Shown: in pieces, positions 34,532 to 42,242 of the stretch
Numbering within the stretch: the first letter of the stretch is position 1
Layout: each line of letters starts with the position of its first letter
From: Endozoicomonas sp965199185
GTDB taxonomy: Bacteria; Pseudomonadota; Gammaproteobacteria; Pseudomonadales; Endozoicomonadaceae
Length of the DNA: 64,000 bases
Assembly: GCA_965199185.1 (NCBI GenBank)
Contig: CBDAQW010000004.1
Coordinates: 1 to 64,000, forward strand
Reading direction: 5' to 3'
Notes under the pieces: model-generated
Database searches by the model: none
The model's input: the letters and a program-made list of their open reading frames with translations, nothing else
What the model was told of the DNA's origin: nothing
Made by a program: the position numbers and the translations under genes

Positions 34532-35257
34532 TCAGGCTTCAGACTCTATTCTCCGCTCCCAATACAACGTCGCACCAACAACTGCGGCTGGCATAATCAA
34601 CAGGTTAACCAATGGAATCAACATCATCAGGTTTACAGTTGAACCAAAAAACCAACAGGAAGGGTTATCCGCTTTCATAGAAGTCATCATCTGTTTGAAT
34701 GAAATACCACGGTTATCTGCCGCATAATCGCAATACTGAATGGACATCATCCAGCCATTAAACGCAAACCAGAATACTGCACCCACGACCGGAACAAATG
34801 ACAAAATCAGTAACAAGACAGCTCTGGGCAGATAATAAAATATTTTTTGTAACTCCCGGGCAATACTCCGAGGCACGATAGCCAGCCAGTCTTTCAAAGT
34901 GAGATCAGGCAGAGTGGCGCCTTCCATCTTCTGAACTTTTTCGGACAACAGGGCATTAAATGGTGCGGCAATCAGGTTCCCAATCACGGTGAAGGTAAAA
35001 AACACAATAGCTACGATCATCAGAACAAACAGCGGCCAAACGAGATACTCAAGAAAAGCCAACCAGTCTGGCAGCCAGTCAGTCAGCGAATCCATCCACT
35101 GTGAAAATTGTGTCGAAGCCCAGACACTGAGGGTGCCGAAAACCACAATATTGATTAATAGCGGGATAAATACAAACCAGCGCAGCTGGGGTAACAACAA
35201 CATTTTAAACCCGGTAAAAAAGTATCCGGGAGCAGATAGGGTTGGACTTGTTTTCAT
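34532..35257 (-). CDS. cysZ: Sulfate transporter CysZ (EI24 family)
   Basis: A 241-residue inner-membrane protein that imports sulfate for cysteine synthesis. The start is set at 35257 (MKTSPTLSAPGYFFTGFKML), matching family N-termini; an in-frame ATG at 35344 would add 29 unlike residues. Hydrophobic segments are FIPLLINIVVFGTLSVWA, LVWPLFVLMIVAIVFFTFTV, LLLILSFVPVVGAVFWFAFN and LMMLIPLVNLLIMPAAVVGA. The KIFYYLPRAVLLL and WFFGSTVNLMMLIPLVN motifs are characteristic. It is divergent from trxB, as in related bacteria. Confidence 0.9.
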   Translation of the reverse strand: MKTSPTLSAPGYFFTGFKMLLLPQLRWFVFIPLLINIVVFGTLSVWASTQFSQWMDSLTDWLPDWLAFLEYLVWPLFVLMIVAIVFFTFTVIGNLIAAPFNALLSEKVQKMEGATLPDLTLKDWLAIVPRSIARELQKIFYYLPRAVLLLILSFVPVVGAVFWFAFNGWMMSIQYCDYAADNRGISFKQMMTSMKADNPSCWFFGSTVNLMMLIPLVNLLIMPAAVVGATLYWERRIESEA

Positions 35258-35404
35258 TTTTGATACAAATGCCAGTTTTGTGTGCCAGATCATTATTCTA
35301 CCGGAGTATTTCCGACTATAGTAATTGGTCTTTAATATGTGCAATCGCTATTATAGGGGCAGTTTTTTACCTGTGGCTTGGAACCTTTCGTCAAGGAGTA
35401 CATA

Positions 35405-36355
35405 ATGAGCGAAAAAAAACATTCCCGTCTATTGATTCTAGGATCAGGTCCAGCCGGTTACACCGCTGCCGTTTATGCTGCCCGAGCTAATCTGAATCCA
35501 GTAATGATCACCGGTATGCAAATGGGTGGCCAGCTGACGACCACCACTGAAGTTGATAACTGGCCTGGTGGGCAGGATGGTTTACAGGGGTCGGCTCTGA
35601 TGGAGCAAATGCGTAAACACGCTGAACGCTTCAATACAGAGATCATCTTTGATCATATTAATGAAGCTGATCTCAGCAAAAAACCTTACACCCTGAAAGG
35701 CGACAGTGGTACATATACCTGTGATGCTCTGATTATTTGCACTGGCGCCAGCGCTCGTTATCTGGGCCTCGACAGTGAAGAAGCCTTTAAAGGTAAAGGA
35801 GTTTCTGCCTGTGCTACCTGCGATGGTTTCTTCTACAGAAAGCAGCATGTAGCGGTGGTTGGTGGTGGCAACACCGCGGTTGAAGAAGCGCTTTATCTAT
35901 CCAATATTGCTGAAACAGTGACGGTTGTGCATCGCCGTCAGGGCTTTCGTGCAGAGAAAATCCTGCAAGACAAGATGATGGAGAAAGTAAAGAGCGGCAA
36001 TATCCGTCTGGTTCTGGATAGCACTGTTGATGAAGTTTTGGGTGACGACATGGGTGTCACCGGCCTACGAGTCAAGGACGTTAATTCCGGCGAAACCACC
36101 GACCTGGATGTGGCAGGAGTCTTTATTGCTATTGGTCACACACCTAATACCGACATTTTCCAGGGACAACTGGCTATGAAAGACGGTTACATCAAAGTCA
36201 ACAGTGGCCTTGCAGGTAATGCCACACTGACCTCAAAAGAAGGAGTTTATGCCGCTGGGGATGTAATGGATCATACATATCGTCAGGCTATTACTTCTGC
36301 AGGAACGGGGTGCATGGCAGCCTTGGATGCTGAAAAATATCTGGATTCGTTGTAA
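35405..36355 (+). CDS. trxB: Thioredoxin reductase
   Basis: A 316-residue flavoenzyme that reduces thioredoxin with NADPH. The FAD loop is LLILGSGPAGYTAAVYAARA, the redox-active pair is in SACATCDGFFY (CATC), and the NADPH loop is VAVVGGGNTAVEEALYLS with HRRQGFRAEK. The C-terminal FAD segment is GVYAAGDVMDHTYRQAITSA. AAGGAGT seven bases before the ATG at 35405 fixes this start over an upstream in-frame codon. A REP-like palindrome follows the stop. Confidence 0.97.
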   Translation: MSEKKHSRLLILGSGPAGYTAAVYAARANLNPVMITGMQMGGQLTTTTEVDNWPGGQDGLQGSALMEQMRKHAERFNTEIIFDHINEADLSKKPYTLKGDSGTYTCDALIICTGASARYLGLDSEEAFKGKGVSACATCDGFFYRKQHVAVVGGGNTAVEEALYLSNIAETVTVVHRRQGFRAEKILQDKMMEKVKSGNIRLVLDSTVDEVLGDDMGVTGLRVKDVNSGETTDLDVAGVFIAIGHTPNTDIFQGQLAMKDGYIKVNSGLAGNATLTSKEGVYAAGDVMDHTYRQAITSAGTGCMAALDAEKYLDSL

Positions 36356-36360
36356 TCAGA

Positions 36361-36387
36361 TAGGTCGGCTTCACAGAAGCCGACCTA
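36361..36387. repeat. REP-like palindrome after trxB
   Basis: A 12-bp perfect inverted repeat, TAGGTCGGCTTC/GAAGCCGACCTA, with a 3-base loop lies five bases after the trxB stop. The same core recurs at 47326-47360 and 61956-61990, so it is a dispersed palindrome rather than a simple terminator, although it could also act as one. Confidence 0.7.
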
Positions 36388-36411
36388 CATGAAGCGATGT
36401 CCTGTGGTGCG

Positions 36412-36903
36412 TTAAGCCGTTTGATTCTCAGGTGTTTGCCCGGCCGCTTCAGGTTTAACCCCAAACTCTTCTGACAAAGCACCATGCTCTTCTGGATTAT
36501 TTTTTGGTGCGTAGTCTTTGGGTTGCTCTACGGGCTTGGCTCGTTCGTTACGGCGTTTGCTGATTTTACCAGACAGCAGTGCGTTGCTGCTCAATAAAGA
36601 ATCACTCAGGCGATTGCGGACTTCTTCGTCTTCGCAGAGTGATTCAGCGCCATTTGCCATATGCTCGTGGACATCTTTATAAGTATCCGTCAGCTTATTG
36701 ATCAGGTGAGCTGTGGTTGTAAAATGATCCCCTACCCGGTTCTGATAGGTTCGGAACTCATCCTGCAGCTGTTCCAGCTGATGCTCCAGTTTGCCATTAC
36801 GTGTTTTTGAGCCGGACAGAAAGTAAATGACCAGAGAGCCACATAAGATACCAGCCAAAAATGCCAGACTTCCAACAAACCAAAGTACATTCATTTCTTC
36901 CAC
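36412..36903 (-). CDS. yhcB: DUF1043 inner-membrane protein YhcB (ZapG-like)
   Basis: A 163-residue protein with one N-terminal membrane helix (VGSLAFLAGILCGSLVIYFL). A coiled coil follows (LEHQLEQLQDEFRTYQNRVG), with the conserved DHFTTTAHLINKLTDTYKDV motif of YhcB, and the C-terminal tail is disordered and Pro/Glu-rich. YhcB (ZapG) links cell division with envelope synthesis. It is divergent from zapE, the same neighbour it has in E. coli, which supports the call. Confidence 0.93.
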   Translation of the reverse strand: MEEMNVLWFVGSLAFLAGILCGSLVIYFLSGSKTRNGKLEHQLEQLQDEFRTYQNRVGDHFTTTAHLINKLTDTYKDVHEHMANGAESLCEDEEVRNRLSDSLLSSNALLSGKISKRRNERAKPVEQPKDYAPKNNPEEHGALSEEFGVKPEAAGQTPENQTA

Positions 36904-37056
36904 AGTTTCGCCTCACCCGAAAGGGTTTACCTCTTTATATTTTCTGTGCCTTCATTGTATAGGCTAACTGCGCAGCAGCCTACCGAAAAAATGAAGTTGT
37001 TCTGAGAAGATACTCCAGTTACATTGACTCTGCACTGGCAGAATCAGAATAAAATT

Positions 37057-38154
37057 ATGACTCCGGAAGTACGTTACCAGCAAGATCTGAGCCGTGAAGA
37101 CTTTTCACAGGATGCGGCTCAAGCCATCGCTGTCAAACATTTACAAAAGCTATATGAGCGATTGTGCCAGAATCCTTCCCCAGGCATCACCGGTAAACTG
37201 AAAGCCATGCTTGGGCAACAGCCCCCACCGGTAAAGGGGTTGTATTTCTGGGGAGGGGTCGGTCGGGGCAAAACCTATCTGATGGACACTTTCTATCAGT
37301 GCCTACCCTTTGAACAGAAACTGCGGATGCATTTTCATCACTTTATGCGCCGGGTGCATCAGGAGCTGACCGAACTGGAAGGCCAGAAAAATCCGCTCAA
37401 AATCGTCGCAGAACACATTGCCCGTGAAGCAAAAATCATCTGCTTTGATGAATTTTTTGTGTCAGATATCACCGACGCCATGATTCTGGCCGGACTATTT
37501 GAACAGCTATTTCAGCAGGGCGTCTGTCTGGTGGCTACCTCCAACGTAGAACCAAAAAACCTTTACAAAGACGGTTTGCAAAGAGCGCGCTTTCTGCCGG
37601 CCATCGATCTGCTTTATCAGCATACTGAGGTACTGAATATTGACGGAGGGGTGGATTATCGCCTGCGCGTCTTACAACAGGCACAAATGTACTACACACC
37701 ACTCACCCCTTCCACTTCAGAAAAGCTGCAGGAGGTGTTTGATAACCTGGCGCCCGATCGTTCACTAACAGAACAGGCAATCATCATCACCATTAATGAT
37801 CGCCCCATTCAAAGCATCAGAATTTGTGAAGATATTGGCTGGTTTACCTTCACTGAACTCTGCGGTGGTCCTCGCAGTCAGAATGATTACATTGAACTGG
37901 CAAGACTTTTCCAAACCATTATTCTGGAAGCTCTGCCTATTATGGGTGCTGGTGATGATGATATTGCCCGACGGTTTATTAACCTGGTCGATGAGTTTTA
38001 CGACCGCAGTGTAAAACTCATTCTGTCATCAGATGCATCACTGGATCAGCTCTATCCTGACGGGCGACTGTCGTTTGAATTTCAACGAACGCGCAGTCGG
38101 TTACAAGAAATGCAATCCACGGATTATCTGGCTCGCTCACATCAGAATATATAA
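37057..38154 (+). CDS. zapE: Cell division protein ZapE (AFG1-type ATPase)
   Basis: A 365-residue P-loop ATPase that associates with the Z-ring. The Walker A motif is in LYFWGGVGRGKTYLMDTFY and Walker B in KIICFDEFFVSDITDAMIL. ATSNVEPKNLYKDGLQRARF holds the sensor region, and FEFQRTRSRLQEMQS is the usual C-terminal block. The start is placed at the ATG at 37057 (MTPEVRYQQDL), although no clear RBS precedes it; an upstream TTG at 37024 is the alternative. It is divergent from yhcB. Confidence 0.95.
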   Translation: MTPEVRYQQDLSREDFSQDAAQAIAVKHLQKLYERLCQNPSPGITGKLKAMLGQQPPPVKGLYFWGGVGRGKTYLMDTFYQCLPFEQKLRMHFHHFMRRVHQELTELEGQKNPLKIVAEHIAREAKIICFDEFFVSDITDAMILAGLFEQLFQQGVCLVATSNVEPKNLYKDGLQRARFLPAIDLLYQHTEVLNIDGGVDYRLRVLQQAQMYYTPLTPSTSEKLQEVFDNLAPDRSLTEQAIIITINDRPIQSIRICEDIGWFTFTELCGGPRSQNDYIELARLFQTIILEALPIMGAGDDDIARRFINLVDEFYDRSVKLILSSDASLDQLYPDGRLSFEFQRTRSRLQEMQSTDYLARSHQNI

Positions 38155-38235
38155 TACCGATTGCAGTTATTAAGGGTTATTTCATGGTAATCTGTCGCAT
38201 CATTCGGTTCGCAAAATAATAAACAGGAGTCGCTG

Positions 38236-39021
38236 ATGGATCTTGAAATCAAAGGTAAGGTTTTTATGGTAGCCGGTGCCAGCTCAGGCTTGGGCTACGC
38301 GATAGCGCACCGTCTCGCCGCCGAAGGTGCCAGAGTGTCTATCGCCAGCCCGACTCCGAAAAAAATTGCTCATGCAGCCGCCACCATCAGTGAAGAGACG
38401 ACAGCCGAAATTCGTGGTTATGTATTTGATGCTCGTGAAGCGGAGTCTATTGATGCATGGACCGCTGCCACCCTGAAAGATTTTGGACAGATTGATGGTT
38501 TGGTCGTCAATGCCGGAGGTCCTGTACCTGGTTCTTTCGAAGAATTTGATGATAATGCCTGGCAGGCAGCATTTGATCTTACGCTCATGAGTGCGGTTCG
38601 TTTAATCAGATCAGCCCTACCGGCTTTGAAAGTCAATGGCGGTAGTATTCTGACTCTGACGTCTTCAGCAGTGAAAGAACCTATTGATGTGCTATTGATG
38701 AGCAATGTCATGCGTTCGGGCGTCACCAGCCTGGTAAAAAGCCTGTCTTTTGATCTGGCTCAGTACGATATCCGCATTAATAATCTGATCCCGGGAACCA
38801 TCTCAACAGACCGCATCAATAAGCTCAATAGGTTTATTGGTATGCGAACCGATCAAAGCCCTGAATCAGTGCGTAAACACGCTGAAGAACATATTCCTAT
38901 GAGACGTTATGGCAAGCCTGAAGAGTTTGCCAAAGCAGCTGCTTTTCTGCTGTCAGGTGCATCCAGTTATATGACGGGAACGAATACCGTGGTAGATGGC
39001 GGTAAGATGAAAAGCCTGTAG
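38236..39021 (+). CDS. SDR-family oxidoreductase with atypical active site
   Basis: A 261-residue Rossmann-fold protein of the classical short-chain dehydrogenase type. The cofactor loop is GASSGLGYAIAHRLAAEGAR, NAGGPVPGSF is the NAG motif, and the catalytic Ser region is LTLTSSAVKEPID. Where the YxxxK motif is expected the sequence reads LLMSNVMRSGV, so the canonical Tyr and Lys are absent. An SDR branch annotated as 3-oxoacyl-ACP reductase-like shares this SNxxR pattern. VVDGGKMKSL closes it. CAGGAGTCGCTG gives the RBS. The substrate is unknown and true reductase activity is uncertain. Confidence 0.85.
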   Translation: MDLEIKGKVFMVAGASSGLGYAIAHRLAAEGARVSIASPTPKKIAHAAATISEETTAEIRGYVFDAREAESIDAWTAATLKDFGQIDGLVVNAGGPVPGSFEEFDDNAWQAAFDLTLMSAVRLIRSALPALKVNGGSILTLTSSAVKEPIDVLLMSNVMRSGVTSLVKSLSFDLAQYDIRINNLIPGTISTDRINKLNRFIGMRTDQSPESVRKHAEEHIPMRRYGKPEEFAKAAAFLLSGASSYMTGTNTVVDGGKMKSL

Positions 39022-39330
39022 AAAGGGTCGGAGTCCGCTCAGCGGACTCCCTGTAAATACTCTATTTGAATGATTGTTCGATCTCCCAACCTGCCCGTGT
39101 ACTCTGTCAGCAATCGCTGAACGATATAAAGCACTGGCACTTCCACCACTTTTACCCGCTTGGTGGGAGCGAAGCAGAAAGCCTCTCCTTGCCCCCTGCG
39201 CACATATACTTTGGTCACTGTTGGAACATACCAGTACAAAAAGCGCTTTCTCACCATATACATGGATCAACATTCTCCTGCCACATGAAATAATCACCGG
39301 CTTGGACAACGGAAATGTTAATAGGTTCCG
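39022..39330. other. Intergenic region with one hairpin
   Basis: A perfect stem (GGAGTCCGC, TCA, GCGGACTCC) at 39030-39050 follows the SDR stop by eight bases. It lacks a T run but probably ends transcription or stabilises the 3' end. The rest of the gap up to the djlA stop shows nothing I can support. Short ORFs on both strands have no protein-like features. Confidence 0.5.
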
Positions 39331-40152
39331 TTATTTCTGATTTTTCCTATACTCTCGCACCTGATCGTAAGCACCCTGTATTTCCTGTGCTTTCTGTTTA
39401 ACCACTTCCATCATTTCTTCTGGCAGACCTTTCGCTACGAGCTTATCCGGATGGTGTTGGCTCATCAGTTTACGGTATGCCCGTTTTACTTCAGCATCAG
39501 AGACCTCTGGCTCAACGCCCAGGACTTTATATGCCTGCTTGAGATCAACCGTTGACGTTTGATGACTTCCTGTACTCTGATAACGATAACCGCCTTCCTG
39601 GTAGTAGGCTTTCTGAGCCTGAAAGCGCTGATGAATTTTCTCAAAAACATAGTTACCTATGCCCAGATGATGACAAATCTGTTTGAATACCGCCTGCTCA
39701 GAAGAGCTCAGGGAACCATCCGCGTAAGCTGCCGACAACTGGATTTCAAGAAACATTGGGATAAGAGTGCTAGCCCCGGCCACCTGACGAAATTCACTCA
39801 AAGCCGTTTCAAGATCAGAAGACGGTTTCTTACCTTCATTAAATAGTTTAATGGCTTCCTGCCGCTGAGCAGGAGACAGACGCATATTTGCCATAATGGC
39901 ATTGGCGGCATCGATCTCGTGCTCACTGACCCGACCATCCGCTTTAGCTACACGACCCATTGCCAGAAACGTCGCTTTAAAGAAAGCAGTCTGAGCATGC
40001 TGCCGTTGCTGACTGCTCCCACCGATACCTGCGGGACCTACACCACCAAAGAATTTGCGATGAATCCGGGAACCAACGTACCCTCCCAACAAAGCACCAA
40101 ATACTCCCCCGTAGGTAAATCCCAACAATACACCAATTAAAATAAACGTCAT
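39331..40152 (-). CDS. djlA: DnaJ-like co-chaperone DjlA
   Basis: A 273-residue membrane-anchored J-protein that stimulates DnaK at the inner membrane. The N-terminal helix is ILIGVLLGFTYGGVFGALLG, rich in glycine as in DjlA. A TerB-like helical domain follows (FLAMGRVAKADGRVSEHEID, AAYADGSLSSSEQAVFKQI). The C-terminal J domain has the HPD motif in AYRKLMSQHHPDKLVAKGLP. Its start overlaps the murU stop by four bases, so the amgK-murU-djlA genes are translationally coupled. Confidence 0.94.
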   Translation of the reverse strand: MTFILIGVLLGFTYGGVFGALLGGYVGSRIHRKFFGGVGPAGIGGSSQQRQHAQTAFFKATFLAMGRVAKADGRVSEHEIDAANAIMANMRLSPAQRQEAIKLFNEGKKPSSDLETALSEFRQVAGASTLIPMFLEIQLSAAYADGSLSSSEQAVFKQICHHLGIGNYVFEKIHQRFQAQKAYYQEGGYRYQSTGSHQTSTVDLKQAYKVLGVEPEVSDAEVKRAYRKLMSQHHPDKLVAKGLPEEMMEVVKQKAQEIQGAYDQVREYRKNQK

Positions 40153-40862
40153 GAATTTTTGCTCTGATCTTGAAGCTCTTGATTGCCAGTCGCTTGATTA
40201 CGAAGATCGCTCTCAAGTAGCTGCAAGCGTGCTGGCGTGCCAACATCGGTCCAGTAGCCATTGTAATATTGACCTGAAACTCTACTCTGCCCCATAGCAT
40301 CTACTAACAAAGGTGCTAACGGGAATGCGCCGGGCTTGCAGTTATCAAACAGAGCTGGGGAAAGGACGCTGACACCACTAAATGTCAGTGAAGTGTCGCC
40401 TGTTTCCTGAACTCTTCCCTGACTCAGGCTAAAGTCACCTGTTGTCTTGAAATCCGGATTATCCACCAGTACCAAGTGCGCCTTATCATCCTCAGACAAG
40501 GTAATTTTACTGAGCGGGAAGTCAGTAAAAATATCGCCATTAATGACCAGAAATGGCTCATCATTATCAGACAGCAAAGGCAGTGCCTGGTAAATACCGC
40601 CACCGGTTTCCAATGGTTCATCCTGCTCTCTGGAGTATTGAATATTTAACGCCCAGCTTGAGCCATCCCCCAAAGCCTGCTTCAGCTGATCACCAAGCCA
40701 TCCGAGGTTAATGATCACATCGTTAAAACCTGCTGCCGCCAAACGCTCCAGGTGATAAACAATCAGCGGTTTACCATTAACCTTTAACAGGGGTTTGGGA
40801 GTATGGGATGTCAGCGGGCGCATACGTTTGCCATACCCTGCTGCCAGAATCATAGCCTTCAT
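40149..40862 (-). CDS. murU: N-acetylmuramate-1-phosphate uridylyltransferase
   Basis: A 237-residue nucleotidyltransferase of the cell-wall recycling route found in Pseudomonas. It makes UDP-MurNAc from MurNAc-1-phosphate, bypassing fosfomycin-sensitive synthesis. The nucleotide-binding signature is MILAAGYGKRMRPLTSHTPK with PLLKVNGKPLIVYHLERL. The metal-binding Asp lies in PFLVINGDIFTDF. YWTDVGTPARLQLLES is the C-terminal block. It overlaps amgK by four bases upstream and djlA by four bases downstream. Confidence 0.92.
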   Translation of the reverse strand: MKAMILAAGYGKRMRPLTSHTPKPLLKVNGKPLIVYHLERLAAAGFNDVIINLGWLGDQLKQALGDGSSWALNIQYSREQDEPLETGGGIYQALPLLSDNDEPFLVINGDIFTDFPLSKITLSEDDKAHLVLVDNPDFKTTGDFSLSQGRVQETGDTSLTFSGVSVLSPALFDNCKPGAFPLAPLLVDAMGQSRVSGQYYNGYWTDVGTPARLQLLESDLRNQATGNQELQDQSKNS

Positions 40863-41890
40863 AATACACCGGCCTCTGACTGCACTACTTTTATCCGCTC
40901 CTCAAGCAATGGCAGAACCTTATCTTCCAGCCATTGACCATAAACATGAAACTGAGGATATAGACGACAAACTTCCAATACATAACCAAAGGTACGCGGG
41001 ATATCGTCAAGGTATCCGGGCTTTCCATCCCTGAGCCAAAGTCTGGCAAAAATCCCCAGACATTTCAGATGGCGCTGTAAACCAGCAACGTCAAACCAGT
41101 AGCGAATCTGTTTAAAATCATACTGACTCAGAGGTTGGTGTTGGTCGGCAAAGGATTTCAGCCAGCGGTTGACCAGCTCATCAGGCCAGCGCACATAACA
41201 GTCTTTCAGGAGAGAAACGGCATCGTACATCAGGGGTCCACATAGGGCTCCCTGAAAATCGATCACACCCAGCTCATTCGGGTTAATGACCATCAGATTT
41301 CTGGAATGGTAGTCCCTATGTACTGTAACGACTGGCTGTTGCAACATGCTTTCTACTAATAACGAAAACAGAGGCTGCCAATCGGGAATATCGTCATCCA
41401 ATCCAAGTAGTTTATCCAGAAACCAGTCAGGAAAAATGGAGAGCTCAAAACGAATCAACTTTTCGTCATAGTCAGGAAGTCGCTTCGGTGTCTGTGACTG
41501 AATAGCCGTTAAGGCTGAAAAAGCCTGCTGGTACAAAGCGGCTGCATTCTGCTCATTCAGTTGAGCCAGTAGCACAGAATCCCCAAAGTCCTCCTGCAAC
41601 ATGAACCCCTGTTCATAATCCACCGCCCGGACTTCAGGCACTTTCACCCCCCCTTCTCGCCACTGCCGGGCAATGCGAACAAAACTGTGAGTATCTTCCG
41701 TTTCAACCGGGGCATCCACTGCCACCAGCGTTCCTTCAGGCGACTGAACACGATAATAATTCCGGAACCCGGCATCATTACCAACCCTTTGCAGTGGTGT
41801 TGCTACCGAACCTGCTTCAGCGCCGGAGATCACTGACTGAACCCATCTTGCCAGTTGATTTTTACGTGATTGTTTTTGCTGATCGTTCAT
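40859..41890 (-). CDS. amgK: N-acetylmuramate/N-acetylglucosamine kinase
   Basis: A 343-residue aminoglycoside-phosphotransferase-fold kinase. It phosphorylates MurNAc or GlcNAc at C1 for recycling and hands the product to MurU. The catalytic loop is VVTVHRDYHSRNLMVINPNE, followed by the metal-binding Asp in LGVIDFQGALCGPLMYDAVS. GNDAGFRNYYRV near the N-terminus is the nucleotide loop. The start at 41890 (MNDQQKQSRKNQLARWV) is preferred; an in-frame ATG at 41956 would add 22 unlike residues. It heads the amgK-murU-djlA operon and is divergent from lptD. Confidence 0.9.
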   Translation of the reverse strand: MNDQQKQSRKNQLARWVQSVISGAEAGSVATPLQRVGNDAGFRNYYRVQSPEGTLVAVDAPVETEDTHSFVRIARQWREGGVKVPEVRAVDYEQGFMLQEDFGDSVLLAQLNEQNAAALYQQAFSALTAIQSQTPKRLPDYDEKLIRFELSIFPDWFLDKLLGLDDDIPDWQPLFSLLVESMLQQPVVTVHRDYHSRNLMVINPNELGVIDFQGALCGPLMYDAVSLLKDCYVRWPDELVNRWLKSFADQHQPLSQYDFKQIRYWFDVAGLQRHLKCLGIFARLWLRDGKPGYLDDIPRTFGYVLEVCRLYPQFHVYGQWLEDKVLPLLEERIKVVQSEAGVL

Positions 41891-42242
41891 CAGTTGCGAC
41901 CAATATGTCCCGAAATTGGATTTTTCTTGAAAATGAACAAGGTTCGGACTCCCCATCCTGCGAAATCAGTGTTAACTTATTAGCAAGACTACCATAGACG
42001 AAATGTCATAAGTACTGCGCCGTATCGTGTCAACTTTCACTCAGGCGCTCACCCGCTGGCCAGGGAACTTACGATGATGAAACCCGGATACCGCCGCTTT
42101 TCTGACGGTACTGAACTTCCTGAACATTTGAGAAATCAACGACAGTGCACTTTCAGTATCCAAAACCATCGTATTGGTTTACTCTCGGACCCCTCCGGTC
42201 AACCCAGTGCAAAAATAAACCTGCCCCAGGACTGCTGAGCTC

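Noticed and set aside
39066..39340. Overlapping 75- and 88-codon ORFs after the SDR gene
   Set aside because: Low-complexity composition, no RBS and mutually overlapping frames; regarded as non-coding.
42073..42240. Short plus-strand ORF (MMKPGYRRFSDGTELPEHL...) just before lptD
   Set aside because: About 55 codons with no recognised family and no conserved neighbour role; could be an lptD leader sequence but is not supportable as a gene.
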